A stretch of DNA of 64,000 nucleotides, taken from Bacteroides mediterraneensis (GTDB lineage Bacteria > Bacteroidota > Bacteroidia > Bacteroidales > Bacteroidaceae). The notes beneath the pieces are model-generated. The model was not told the origin of the DNA. It worked only from the letters and a program-made list of their open reading frames with translations, and ran no database searches. The position numbers and the translations under genes are program-made. Of this stretch, positions 23,561 through 32,720 are shown piece after piece (position 1 is the stretch's first letter; each line of letters begins with the position of its first letter). The DNA lies in contig NZ_DAJPEN010000001.1 in the NCBI RefSeq assembly GCF_025993685.1, forward strand, positions 3,720,001 to 3,784,000, given 5' to 3'.

Positions 23561-24346
23561 ATGAAACAACTGGTAAAAATCATCATACCTTTCTATAAAG
23601 AAACTCTGAACAGCTGGGAAAATGCCGCACTGGCCAACAATATGGAAAAACTGGCGGCCTACCCGATTGTGTTTCTTGCTCCCGAGGGATTGAATATCGC
23701 ACATTATACGCAAACGTATCCCCAAGCCGAAACTGTCCGGGTATCGACCGACTGGCTGGGTACGAAAAGAGGTATCGCCGGCTACAACGAGATGATGATG
23801 TCGGAAGCTTTCTACCAGCTGTTTGACGATACAGACTATATCTTGATCTGCCATACCGATGCGTGGATTTTCAGTGACCAGCTGCAGCAGTGGTGCCAGG
23901 CAGACTACGACCTGATAGCGGCTCCGTGGCCTACACGCCCCCGATACAAACATTTCCCGATGAAACAGTTCATCCAGCTGAAGAAATGGCTGTGTACTTC
24001 GCCGAACAAGATTTCCCGCCTGCAAATGTATGACAAAATCGGCAACGGAGGACTGTGTCTCCGGAAGGTGTCTGCCTTCCGCAAAGCCTGCCGACAATAT
24101 GCCAAAGAGATACAATACTTCAACAGCCAGGCCGACTCCATGCACAACGAAGATATCTTCTGGGCCTTGGTTCCGACCGATTTCCGGTATCCGAGCGTAG
24201 AGACTGCCCTGCAATTCGCCTTCGACTTAAAACCCAGAGTGTGCTACCAGCTGAACCATCAACAACTGCCGATGGGATGCCATGGCTTCATGCACAAAAG
24301 CCGCATGAAATTCTGGGAAGCGTTCATTCCATGTATAAAAGCATAA
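23561..24346 (+). CDS. DUF5672 family putative glycosyltransferase
   Basis: 261 residues from the ATG at 23561; an upstream ATG at 23537 would overlap the GT8 gene by 11 bp and adds eight residues with no family match. The start MKQLVKIIIPFYKE and the blocks LICHTDAWIFSDQL, DLIAAPWPTRP, GNGGLCLRKVSAF and HNEDIFWALV fit DUF5672, a family with a GT-A-like fold found in glycan loci. HTDAW may be the nucleotide-sugar/metal site; NEDIF resembles a catalytic acid block. Donor and acceptor are unknown. The next gene starts 4 bp downstream. Confidence 0.82.
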   Translation: MKQLVKIIIPFYKETLNSWENAALANNMEKLAAYPIVFLAPEGLNIAHYTQTYPQAETVRVSTDWLGTKRGIAGYNEMMMSEAFYQLFDDTDYILICHTDAWIFSDQLQQWCQADYDLIAAPWPTRPRYKHFPMKQFIQLKKWLCTSPNKISRLQMYDKIGNGGLCLRKVSAFRKACRQYAKEIQYFNSQADSMHNEDIFWALVPTDFRYPSVETALQFAFDLKPRVCYQLNHQQLPMGCHGFMHKSRMKFWEAFIPCIKA

Positions 24347-24350
24347 CACA

Positions 24351-25319
24351 ATGAAAGAGCCTAAACTTATCCGGAAAATAAAAAAACGGAGTAATGAGAT
24401 TGTAAGCGCCTGGAAAGTAGCAGGATTCACGAAGGTCTATGATATCGCGATTCGGCCTCATTGTGGGAATTCAAAAACAGCCCTGAAAAGGCACCTTCAT
24501 AAGAATGAAGTAATCATGGAAACCCTTCGCGGCAAATATGGCAACCTGCTCTCTCAATATAAAAGCCGAACCACCCAAGAAGGCATATTGCCAGAAAACG
24601 CGCCAGTATGGGTCTGCTGGTGGCAAGGAGAATCTTCTATGCCCGAAATCGTGCAAATATGTTACCAGTCGCTCCGGAAGCATACCTCGCATCCCATACA
24701 TCTTATCACCAAAGACTCAATCGGACAATACCTACAACTGCCTGATTTTATTGAAGAGAAAGTTCAAAAAGGCAGAATCACACTCACACATTTATCAGAC
24801 ATCCTTCGCATGGCCTTACTGGCACAATATGGAGGATTATGGATAGATGCCACGGTCTACGTCAGCCAGCCCATCCAAGAGGATATCTTTCATACCCCTT
24901 TGTTTACCGTGGCCCCACGTATCACTCCTACGGCCAATGTGTCACAGGCCCGCTGGACAGGTTTTCTCATCGGGGGAGCCGCCAATGGCCCTCTTTTCAG
25001 CTTCGCCAGAGATTTTCTGTTCGCATACTGGGAGCAAGAGGACTATCTGTTGAATTATTTCTTGATTGATTACATTATCGCCCTTGCTTATGAAACATTA
25101 CCCAGCGTTTCATACGCCATAGACCACTTGCCTGACACAAACTCACAAATAAACAGACTAGAACAGTTATTGAACCAACCTTTCTCGGAATCCGTATTCC
25201 ATACTTTAACTACAGAAATGACCTTTCATAAGTTAAACTATAAACAGCAATTCGCGGAACAGACGTCAGAAGGAAAAGAAACCTTCTACGGACATCTCTG
25301 TAAGAAAGCAAGACTTTGA
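24351..25319 (+). CDS. Capsular polysaccharide synthesis protein (GT32-like transferase)
   Basis: 322 residues. The core PVWVCWWQGESSMPEIVQICYQSLRKHTSHPIHLIT ... THLSDILRMALLAQYGGLWIDATVYV matches the capsule-synthesis/GT32 sugar-binding family, with the DxD-like WIDAT. Codon choice is more A/T-rich than in the GT8 and DUF5672 genes just upstream, hinting at separate ancestry. It is the last gene of the run. Its stop lies 2 bp from the stop of the opposing GT2 gene, without a terminator between them. Confidence 0.83.
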   Translation: MKEPKLIRKIKKRSNEIVSAWKVAGFTKVYDIAIRPHCGNSKTALKRHLHKNEVIMETLRGKYGNLLSQYKSRTTQEGILPENAPVWVCWWQGESSMPEIVQICYQSLRKHTSHPIHLITKDSIGQYLQLPDFIEEKVQKGRITLTHLSDILRMALLAQYGGLWIDATVYVSQPIQEDIFHTPLFTVAPRITPTANVSQARWTGFLIGGAANGPLFSFARDFLFAYWEQEDYLLNYFLIDYIIALAYETLPSVSYAIDHLPDTNSQINRLEQLLNQPFSESVFHTLTTEMTFHKLNYKQQFAEQTSEGKETFYGHLCKKARL

Positions 25320-25321
25320 CT

Positions 25322-26227
25322 TTATTCCACAAACTCTATTTCCGGGAAAAACGTCAGCCCATCTTTACACCCTTTCTTGACAGCCTTCACGAACTCATCC
25401 TTATGCCCATCATTTCTCTTTCCTATCCGATGTTTGTATATGCGATACATATTCCAGACAGAAATATAGAAAAACAACTTGCACTTCATTTCGCGGTGCT
25501 TCATGTAACACCGGTTACGCGCTTGATAATAAAATCTCCAAGCCATACTGACAGGTGCCTTATCAATGGAAGGAGAATAATTTGAAGCAGTCTTATGGCA
25601 AACAATGCTCTTCTCCACATAAAAACAGCTATACCCAGCTTTTGAGATTCGTAACGTATATTCTATATCATCGCACCAAATAAAGAACTCTTTAATAGGC
25701 AAACCTAGCTTCCTTATGGCAGCCGTACTAACCAGCACAGAAACAAAAGAACATAAATCACATCTTAACGCAGTCTGTCCACCCACCTCTACTTTTATCG
25801 GTTCATGATTGTCGTACAGAAGGCCTGCCTTATTCATCACATGAGGAGTACCGTCTGTCCAATTGACCCGACTACACACGAAACCTACGTTTTCATCCAC
25901 CTGTAGAGTCTGTACCAAAGCTTCCAAGGCATCGGAAGCAGGTATGGTATCGTCATCCATCAACCACACATAATCACACCCTTCCTGTACTGCAGCCTTC
26001 ATTCCCAAAGCAAAGCCTCCTGCTCCACCCACATTTTCATTTGTACGAATCACGAAATAGAGCGGATCATGCTTTAATTCCTGCAAAAACTCAGGGGTTC
26101 CGTCTGTAGAACAATTATCCACAACGATAACCTTGTTTAATGAATAAGTCTGATTCTTTAAAGCGGCCAGACATTCTTTAAGCAAAGCCAACCGATTATA
26201 AGTAACAACCACGCAATTTATGACCAT
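25322..26227 (-). CDS. Glycosyltransferase family 2, GlfT2-like (possible galactofuranosyltransferase)
   Basis: 301 residues of GT-A fold: CVVVTYNRLALLKECLAAL, VIVVDNCSTDGT, NENVGGAGGF and the metal site WLMDDDTIP. The combination VTYNR...NVGG-GGF...MDDD is typical of the GlfT2/rhamnosyltransferase-like branch that uses UDP-galactofuranose or dTDP-rhamnose. A UDP-galactopyranose mutase gene lies 5 kb away and a paralogous enzyme at 29193-30089, so galactofuranosyl transfer is a reasonable inference. It is co-transcribed with the lipid A acyltransferase gene (3-bp gap). Confidence 0.88.
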   Translation of the reverse strand: MVINCVVVTYNRLALLKECLAALKNQTYSLNKVIVVDNCSTDGTPEFLQELKHDPLYFVIRTNENVGGAGGFALGMKAAVQEGCDYVWLMDDDTIPASDALEALVQTLQVDENVGFVCSRVNWTDGTPHVMNKAGLLYDNHEPIKVEVGGQTALRCDLCSFVSVLVSTAAIRKLGLPIKEFFIWCDDIEYTLRISKAGYSCFYVEKSIVCHKTASNYSPSIDKAPVSMAWRFYYQARNRCYMKHREMKCKLFFYISVWNMYRIYKHRIGKRNDGHKDEFVKAVKKGCKDGLTFFPEIEFVE

Positions 26228-26230
26228 ATA

Positions 26231-27142
26231 TCATTTATTATTTTCTTGTTTCCACTTTAACCATTCTTCTTTCGTCCGTTTCCATCGCTTGTGTGTCCAC
26301 AACCAATACTCTGGTGCCTGGCGAATCGTCTCTTCCAGCAGACGCGCATACTGGTCTGTCAAGGAATAATCCGGATATTCTTTCGGATGAAGCGTCATCA
26401 AACGGAAAGTAGCCTGATAATATCCTCTTCTCACGCGCTTCACATCCACATAATATAAGGCCGCATCTACTTGTTTGGCAATACGCTCTGCCCCGATAAA
26501 GAAAGAAGTCTCATGATTCAGGAAGGTAGTCCAATGGTTCATGTTTTCCCATTTTGGAAGCTGGTCGGAGATAAAGCCAATCATCACCTTCTTTTCCTGC
26601 CCTCGTAAAGTCAGGATACGGCGCAGGGTATCTTTCATCAAGATCGATTCTCCACCAAACTTTCCTCGCAAACGTAGAAAAAGTTCATCAAAGGCCTGAT
26701 TATAAATGCGGTGATAAATCTGACCTCCATGCATATCCGGAATCCAACCGCTCAACGAAGCAATGTATTCCCAATTGCAATAATGTCCTAAATACAAAAA
26801 GCAGAATTTTTTATTCTCCTTTTCCAAATCGGCACGAACTTCATCCAAATTCGTAAACACCATCCGGCGCCTCATCTCTCGTTTTGAAATGGAAAACAGC
26901 TTAATCACTTCCATCAGGTAATCACAGAAGAAATGATAGAACCCACGTTCAATATTCTCTCTTTCTTTCTGGCTTTTCTCCGGGAAACATTCTTCCAACT
27001 GCCGCTGAACCACCTTCCGACGATATTTAATCCAATGAAATAGGGGGAAAAACAGCAAGTCGGAAATGAAATAAAGCAGCCTCAACGGAAGTAGGGACAA
27101 CAGATACAGGAAGAAAAATAATATGCGGTATACAAACTTCAT
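26231..27142 (-). CDS. Lipid A late acyltransferase family (LpxL/HtrB-like)
   Basis: 303 residues with an N-terminal membrane segment (ILFFFLYLLSLLPLRLLYFISDLLF). The acyltransferase HX4E motif appears as YLGHYCNWE, followed by HRIYNQAFDELFLRLRGKFGGESI, IGFISDQLP and WTTFLNHETSFFIGAERIAKQ. The family transfers a secondary acyl chain to Kdo-lipid A at the inner membrane. Its operon partner is a GT2 gene, and it is divergent from the MsbA-like exporter gene. This places lipid A finishing and export together. Confidence 0.93.
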   Translation of the reverse strand: MKFVYRILFFFLYLLSLLPLRLLYFISDLLFFPLFHWIKYRRKVVQRQLEECFPEKSQKERENIERGFYHFFCDYLMEVIKLFSISKREMRRRMVFTNLDEVRADLEKENKKFCFLYLGHYCNWEYIASLSGWIPDMHGGQIYHRIYNQAFDELFLRLRGKFGGESILMKDTLRRILTLRGQEKKVMIGFISDQLPKWENMNHWTTFLNHETSFFIGAERIAKQVDAALYYVDVKRVRRGYYQATFRLMTLHPKEYPDYSLTDQYARLLEETIRQAPEYWLWTHKRWKRTKEEWLKWKQENNK

Positions 27143-27167
27143 CAGGACATTGAATTATAATTCAGGG

Positions 27168-27259
27168 CAAAGCTACAAAAAATCTACCATCCTCTCCCTA
27201 CGGGAACTTCAATTTTTACAGAAAGGATGGCGTACCTATGGTATTTTGCACTATCTTTG
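27168..27259. promoter_or_regulatory. Divergent -7 boxes for the acyltransferase (minus) and MsbA-like (plus) genes
   Basis: TAGCTTTG on the minus strand (27175-27168) and TATCTTTG on the plus strand (27252-27259) sit in the 140-bp divergent gap at suitable distances (26 and 23 bp) from their start codons. Confidence 0.55.
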
Positions 27260-27282
27260 CAAAATACAAGTAGTTACATTTT

Positions 27283-29124
27283 ATGAAAGAATTCTTCCAA
27301 CTCATGCGGCGATTCGTATCGCCCTATAAAAAATATGTCTGCTGGGCCGTTCTTCTGAATATACTATCAGCCATCTTCAATGTATTTTCTTTTTCACTCC
27401 TGATTCCCATCCTGAACATCCTGTTCAAAACAGATGCACAAGAAAAGGTGTATCAATACATGGACTGGGAATGGACGGTGGACTCGCTGAAAGAGACGGC
27501 AATCAATAACTTCTACTATTATGTCAATCAGCTGATTGATTCCTTCGGTCCCTCTACCACCCTGCTGTTCCTCGGGCTGTTTCTGGCCGGTATGACGTTC
27601 CTGAAAACGGCTTGTTATTTCGGGTCGACAGCGGTCATGGTACCCCTGCGTACCGGTATCGTACGCGACATACGCACGATGGTCTATACCAAGGTGACCT
27701 ACCTTCCTTTAGGTTTCTTCTCGGAAGAGAGAAAAGGGGATATCATCGCCCGAATGAGCGGGGATGTGGCAGAAATCGAGAACTCCATCACCAGTTCACT
27801 GGATATGCTGCTGAAAAATCCTATTTTGATTATTTCCTATTTCACCACCTTGATGATTATCAGCTGGCAGCTGACCTTATTTACCATCCTCGTCTTGCCT
27901 ACCATGGGATGGCTGATGGGAAAAATCGGGCGTAAACTGAAAAGACAGTCCCTCGACGCGCAGGAAAAATGGGGAGAAACGATGTCACAGTTGGAAGAGA
28001 CACTGGGAGGATTGCGGGTAATCAAGGCTTTCACTGCCGAAGAAAAGATGATTAACCGCTTCAACAAATGCAGCAACGAATACCGGGATGCCACCAGCCG
28101 GGTATCTATCCGTCAGGCATTGGCGCATCCGATGAGCGAATTCCTCGGTACGGTACTCATCGTATTTGTATTATGGTTTGGAGGTTCCCTGATTTTGGGC
28201 AACAACTCTTCCATCGATGCCTCAACCTTCATTTATTATATGGTGATTCTTTACAGCATCATCAATCCGCTGAAAGATTTCTCCAAGGCCAGCTACATGA
28301 TTCCGCGTGGACTGGCTTCCATGGAACGTGTAGACAAGATTCTGAAGGCGCCCAACAATATCGTGGAGAAAAAGAACCCGCAGCATCTGTCTTCCTTGAA
28401 CCAGGATATCCAGTTCAATCATATTTCTTTCAGCTACAATGGACAGACCCAGGTGCTGAACGACATCAACCTTCGTATTCAGAAAGGAGAAACCATTGCT
28501 CTGGTAGGACAAAGCGGTTCCGGGAAATCCACGCTGGTAGACCTGCTTCCCCGTTTCCACGATGTGCAAGGAGGAGAGATTCTGATTGACGGAGTCAATA
28601 TCAAGGACGTATCCATCAGCGACCTCCGTTCACTCATCGGCTATGTGAACCAGGAAGCCATTCTGTTTAACGACAGTTTCTATAACAACATCACGTTTGG
28701 AGTGGACAATGCGACCAAGGAACAGGTGATAGAAGCGGCCAAGATTGCCAATGCCCACGACTTCATCATGGAATCGGAACACGGGTACGACACCAACATC
28801 GGTGACCGGGGATGCCGCCTTTCCGGAGGACAACGCCAGCGTATCTCCATCGCACGGGCCATTCTGAAAAACCCGGCCATCTTGATATTGGATGAAGCGA
28901 CTTCCGCCCTCGACACCGAAAGCGAACGGCTGGTACAGGAGGCGCTGGAACGGCTGATGAAGACCCGAACCACCATTGCCATCGCCCACCGCCTGTCGAC
29001 CATCAAGAACGCCAACCAGATTTACGTGCTCTACGAAGGTAAAATTGTGGAAAGCGGAAAACACGAGGAATTGTTGGCGCAAAACGGATACTACAAGCGA
29101 TTGAACGATATGCAGGCCCTATAA
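27283..29124 (+). CDS. MsbA-like ABC exporter (fused permease and ATPase)
   Basis: 613 residues. Six transmembrane helices lie in residues 15-330. The ATPase domain has Walker A GQSGSGKS near residue 410, the Q-loop GYVNQEAILFNDS, signature LSGGQRQRIS near 512, Walker B ILILDEATS near 532, and the H-loop IAIAHRLSTI. This half-transporter architecture and the adjacent lipid A acyltransferase gene indicate an MsbA-type flippase for lipid A-core or a related glycolipid. Export of a peptide or other lipid cannot be excluded from sequence alone. A terminator follows. Confidence 0.9.
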   Translation: MKEFFQLMRRFVSPYKKYVCWAVLLNILSAIFNVFSFSLLIPILNILFKTDAQEKVYQYMDWEWTVDSLKETAINNFYYYVNQLIDSFGPSTTLLFLGLFLAGMTFLKTACYFGSTAVMVPLRTGIVRDIRTMVYTKVTYLPLGFFSEERKGDIIARMSGDVAEIENSITSSLDMLLKNPILIISYFTTLMIISWQLTLFTILVLPTMGWLMGKIGRKLKRQSLDAQEKWGETMSQLEETLGGLRVIKAFTAEEKMINRFNKCSNEYRDATSRVSIRQALAHPMSEFLGTVLIVFVLWFGGSLILGNNSSIDASTFIYYMVILYSIINPLKDFSKASYMIPRGLASMERVDKILKAPNNIVEKKNPQHLSSLNQDIQFNHISFSYNGQTQVLNDINLRIQKGETIALVGQSGSGKSTLVDLLPRFHDVQGGEILIDGVNIKDVSISDLRSLIGYVNQEAILFNDSFYNNITFGVDNATKEQVIEAAKIANAHDFIMESEHGYDTNIGDRGCRLSGGQRQRISIARAILKNPAILILDEATSALDTESERLVQEALERLMKTRTTIAIAHRLSTIKNANQIYVLYEGKIVESGKHEELLAQNGYYKRLNDMQAL

Positions 29125-29129
29125 AAAGT

Positions 29130-29178
29130 CACCCGGCTGGAAGAAGTGATAAGTTCCCTCCCAGCCGGGTGTATTTTT
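29130..29178. terminator. Bidirectional terminator between the ABC exporter and the glf operon
   Basis: An 11-bp GC-rich perfect stem (29130-29140 with 29161-29171) is followed by TATTTTTT on the plus strand and preceded by an A-run (ATAAAAAG), serving both convergent units. Confidence 0.88.
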
Positions 29179-29192
29179 TCAATCTGACAGAA

Positions 29193-30089
29193 TCAATATT
29201 TCCCGAGTTTCTCGTGAATACCGTCACAATAGGCCTTCCAGAATTTACCGACATCTTTCAGGCTATAGACATCCTTAAACGGACAAGTCAACAAAGCCAC
29301 CAGCCAATAGCCCAGCATCCCATTAAATCCCCGCAGGTATCTCACTCCCCAGTTACGTCCGTAATGATGATTCAAATAGGTCGAGTTGCGCACCTGATAG
29401 AAACGCTTCCATTTCTTCTTCTTACTCCGTTCCTCCCAATTGTCATTGGAAAAGAACTTTTCCTTATCCATCAAGGCAGAAGGGATATACAGAATACGGA
29501 ATCCGGCCAATACCGTCCGCAGGCAATAATCCGTATCATCACAGAAAATAAACAGCTCTTTGTTGGGCAGCCCAATCTTTTCTACCGCCTCGCGCCGGAT
29601 ACACAATCCTTCGAAGGCAGTTCCACAAATCTCCACCGGTGCATTGACCACCTGTTTCTTCAATTTCTGCTGATACATGGAGGCAAACGGATTTGTCAGG
29701 TTTACCCGCTGAAAATCATTGGTAAAAATCTGTCCCTCCATCATCCGGCGAGGAGCCAGGATACCCACATGCGGTTCTGTCATATAAGGTAAAAGGTGCT
29801 CCATACAATCGGCCCGTGGAAAGACATCATCGTCCATACACCATATCCATTCCGCACCCGCCTGATAAGCATACTCAATCCCCCGATGGAATCCGCCGGA
29901 CCCACCCACATTCTCCTGATGAATCACGGTAAGGTCCTGCTGGGCATCCAGCCACTCGGCAGTGCCGTCCGTACTTCCATTGTTCACTACCACAATGGAA
30001 GATACGGGAGCATTCGCACGCAGACAGTGGATGTTGCGCTTCAACAGCTCCCTCCGGTTGTAAGTCACCACTACAGCTACTATTTTCAT
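29193..30089 (-). CDS. Glycosyltransferase family 2, GlfT2-like (second copy)
   Basis: 298 residues: VAVVVTYNRRELLKRNIHCL, IVVVNNGSTDGTAEWL, QENVGGSGGFHRGIEYA, and the metal-binding WCMDDDVFP. It is paralogous to the GT2 at 25322-26227. It is the last gene of the glf-GT2-kinase-GT2 operon, 14 bp after the kinase gene. Position beside UDP-galactopyranose mutase supports a galactofuranosyl- or rhamnosyltransferase role in the lipooligosaccharide core; the specificity is inferred. Confidence 0.88.
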   Translation of the reverse strand: MKIVAVVVTYNRRELLKRNIHCLRANAPVSSIVVVNNGSTDGTAEWLDAQQDLTVIHQENVGGSGGFHRGIEYAYQAGAEWIWCMDDDVFPRADCMEHLLPYMTEPHVGILAPRRMMEGQIFTNDFQRVNLTNPFASMYQQKLKKQVVNAPVEICGTAFEGLCIRREAVEKIGLPNKELFIFCDDTDYCLRTVLAGFRILYIPSALMDKEKFFSNDNWEERSKKKKWKRFYQVRNSTYLNHHYGRNWGVRYLRGFNGMLGYWLVALLTCPFKDVYSLKDVGKFWKAYCDGIHEKLGKY

Positions 30090-30103
30090 ATCTCCGTCGT
30101 TCT

Positions 30104-30844
30104 TTAGTAAAGTCCGTCAATCTTTCCCGGTTGGGTACTCCGGTAGGCCACCATCAGTTTATAACATGCCTCCGGATCAAAGCCCCGGTCTTTGGCGTAC
30201 GCCTCGGCCAATACCCTGTGCATGTGAGGAGTAGCCGGCAGCCGCTCCAGGTTCTTGCAACCTGCCTTCATATCCAGCGGACCGATATCCATGCGGTTCA
30301 AATCGACAATCTCAATCTTTATCCCTTCCGGTGTCTGCCCAAACAGAATATTGCCCCGTCCATAATCTTTGTGAGCATAGCCATGATTATGTAACCGGGC
30401 TGTAACGTGTCCCACCGCAGCAAGTACCTCGTCTTCGTATGGAAACTTGCGTTTAAACAGTTCTTCATACGTATAGGGACAGTCGGAAGCAAAAGTCACA
30501 TAATAACTGCGGTCGAACTGTAATCCTTTCCGGATATTCAGATATCCCACCGGACGAGGAGTGCCGACTCCAATGTCCAGCAGCATCTTCGCATGCACAA
30601 AAGAACGTTTGGCTTTTGAAGGACGAAACACCCCATACACCCAACGGTTGATAATATTGGGAGTACGAAAAGATTTCACCACAAGTTCCTTACCGTCATA
30701 AGCCATTTTCCGCAATTCATTCCGTCCTTTATGTATGACAGTTCCCTCGCCTTTCTCAAAACGTTCCGGTATAGAAAGCATGAACGATCTGAAAGACTCG
30801 CATTCGGGGCTAAGAACCAAGGTCTGATGATTAATGAAACTCAT
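30104..30844 (-). CDS. Kdo/WaaP-type lipopolysaccharide core kinase
   Basis: 246 residues of the small protein-kinase-like LPS kinase fold. Visible elements are the ATP-anchoring region with Lys in GKELVVKSFR, the catalytic loop HKDYGRGNILF and the metal-binding DLNRMD replacing DFG. Such enzymes phosphorylate Kdo or heptose in the inner core on the cytoplasmic face. It lies third in the glf operon, with 14-bp gaps on both sides, so phosphorylation and core sugar addition are probably co-expressed. Confidence 0.88.
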   Translation of the reverse strand: MSFINHQTLVLSPECESFRSFMLSIPERFEKGEGTVIHKGRNELRKMAYDGKELVVKSFRTPNIINRWVYGVFRPSKAKRSFVHAKMLLDIGVGTPRPVGYLNIRKGLQFDRSYYVTFASDCPYTYEELFKRKFPYEDEVLAAVGHVTARLHNHGYAHKDYGRGNILFGQTPEGIKIEIVDLNRMDIGPLDMKAGCKNLERLPATPHMHRVLAEAYAKDRGFDPEACYKLMVAYRSTQPGKIDGLY

Positions 30845-30858
30845 AAATGCACATTTAA

Positions 30859-31575
30859 CTAAATCTTATCCAACCCTTTCGTAAACTTCAACCAATAGTA
30901 TTTCAAGGGGTTCTTGTATTTCAACTGTTTCCATGGCCGGCTTCCGTGCGGACGATGCCATACCGGCAATACCGTAAACAAATAATTCTGAAAACCTTTT
31001 TTCAAGGCTTCGTGAGAAATGGTCACATCGTACCAATTCTTCGAGGCATCCAGCTGATGGAAGTCGAACTTCCGCAAAAAGTTCAATGTCAGCAAGGAGC
31101 AACAGAAACTGCAATGCTTCTTTTCAGCATAAATCTTGTTCTCATTTCCTTTGGCATGCAGATAAGGATAATTGATGACACCTGCCTCGTCAGTAGTGAC
31201 AGCAGCTGCAATGGCACAGTCCGGACGTGCCACAGCCCCGTCGAACAAGCCCTGCAAGGTGTTCTTCTTCACCACTACATCCGACTCCACAATCAACAGT
31301 CCGGCCTTTGCTTCAATGGCCTCCTTTTGCGCCATCTGCAATACCAGCAAGTAATTGGGGGAAGGATGGTCTGTCAAATCCGACAGATTCACCAGGCGGA
31401 AGCCCAGCTGCTTCGCATTCTCTTCCAGTATCTTCGTGTTTTCTGGGGTACTGAAATCATTATACACAGTATAGGTATAAGGTACCTTTATTTCAGAATC
31501 CAAGATGGCTTTTATCGTTTCCAACGTAAATTCAATGGAATCCTTGACAGGAGTAATAATATGCAGACTTTCCAT
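30859..31575 (-). CDS. Glycosyltransferase family 2-like protein
   Basis: 238 residues from the ATG at 31575; the preceding in-frame GTG (31578) directly abuts the glf stop codon. The fold is GT-A: LHIITPVKDSIEFTLETIKAIL, TYTVYNDFSTPENTKIL, and LLIVESDVVVKKNTLQGL, where ESDV is the DxD equivalent. The C-terminal half ends in a basic region (KNPLKYYWLKFTKGL) suited to membrane contact. It is only distantly like the two GlfT2-like enzymes. It is translationally close to glf and belongs to the same operon; donor unknown. Confidence 0.8.
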   Translation of the reverse strand: MESLHIITPVKDSIEFTLETIKAILDSEIKVPYTYTVYNDFSTPENTKILEENAKQLGFRLVNLSDLTDHPSPNYLLVLQMAQKEAIEAKAGLLIVESDVVVKKNTLQGLFDGAVARPDCAIAAAVTTDEAGVINYPYLHAKGNENKIYAEKKHCSFCCSLLTLNFLRKFDFHQLDASKNWYDVTISHEALKKGFQNYLFTVLPVWHRPHGSRPWKQLKYKNPLKYYWLKFTKGLDKI

Positions 31576-31578
31576 CAC

Positions 31579-32694
31579 TTATTGATTTACAAATTCTTGT
31601 CTTATTAAATTCAATGCCGCTTCCACTGTATCATCCATATCGGCATACGTATATTGTCCCAGTCTTCCGCCAAACAAAATATTCTTCCGGCTTTGGGCCA
31701 ATTCTTGATAACGCTTGAAAAGACCGGTATTCCGTACATCATTTACCGGATAATAAGGCTCTTTTCCCAACTCAAAGTTATCTGGATATTCGTAGGTAAT
31801 CACCGTCACAGGCTGGTGTCCAAACTCAAAATGCTTATGCTCAATGATTCTGGTATAAGGCACTTCCCGTTCGGTATAGTTCACTACCGCATTGCCCTGA
31901 AAGTCTTCCATGTCCAACAGCTTTTGCTCAAACCGAAGACTTCTATATTCCAGACAGCCACACTGATAGTCAAAGAATTCATCAATACATCCTGTGAATA
32001 ACACTTTATCTGCAATACCCTCCCAGTAAGAACGTTCTTTCAGATAATCTACTCCCAGACGAACTTCAATACCTTCCAGCAATGCATCAATCAGCGCATT
32101 ATATCCTCCTTTGGGAATACCCTGATAGGCATCATTAAAATAATTATTGTCGAAGGTAAACCGAAAAGGAATACGCTTGATGATAAAAGCCGGAAGTTCT
32201 GTAGCCGAACGCCCCCATTGCTTTTCCGTATAGCCTTTGATCAGGATATGATAAATATCTTCGCCACACAATTTCAGTGCCTGCTCCTCTAAATTGGCCG
32301 GCTCTGAAAGGTGACTGTAAATTTTTCGTTGTGCTTCTATCTTTGCCTTGGCTTCCAAAGGAGTCCGTACATTCCATAACTGATAGAAAGTATTCATATT
32401 GAACGGAAGGTTGTACAATTTTCCCTTGAAATAAGCCAATGGAGAATTCGTAAAGCGGTTAAATTCTACAAATTGATTGACGTAATCCCAGATTTCCTTT
32501 TTGTCCGTATGAAAAATATGGGCTCCATATTTATGCACATGGATGCTTTCCACATCTTCGCAATAAATATTTCCCCCACGATGGGTCCGCTTATCCAGCA
32601 CCAAACAACGCTTTCCTCTCTTTTTCGCTTCATAAGCGAAGACGGCACCGAACAAACCGGCCCCTACAATCAGGTAATCATACTGTTTCGTCAT
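31579..32694 (-). CDS. glf: UDP-galactopyranose mutase
   Basis: 371 residues, normal for bacterial Glf. It converts UDP-galactopyranose to UDP-galactofuranose using reduced FAD. Signatures: FAD-binding YLIVGAGLFGAVFAYEA, KRTHRGGNIY, GAHIFHT, YTEKQWG, IPKGGYNALIDALLEG, and RIIEHKHFEF ending in NILFGGRLGQYTYADMDD. It heads the four-gene minus-strand operon with a GT2 gene, an LPS kinase gene and a GlfT2-like GT2 gene. This indicates that galactofuranose is placed in the surface glycan. Confidence 0.97.
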   Translation of the reverse strand: MTKQYDYLIVGAGLFGAVFAYEAKKRGKRCLVLDKRTHRGGNIYCEDVESIHVHKYGAHIFHTDKKEIWDYVNQFVEFNRFTNSPLAYFKGKLYNLPFNMNTFYQLWNVRTPLEAKAKIEAQRKIYSHLSEPANLEEQALKLCGEDIYHILIKGYTEKQWGRSATELPAFIIKRIPFRFTFDNNYFNDAYQGIPKGGYNALIDALLEGIEVRLGVDYLKERSYWEGIADKVLFTGCIDEFFDYQCGCLEYRSLRFEQKLLDMEDFQGNAVVNYTEREVPYTRIIEHKHFEFGHQPVTVITYEYPDNFELGKEPYYPVNDVRNTGLFKRYQELAQSRKNILFGGRLGQYTYADMDDTVEAALNLIRQEFVNQ

Positions 32695-32720
32695 AACCGT
32701 AGTTTATTGATCCTATTGGG

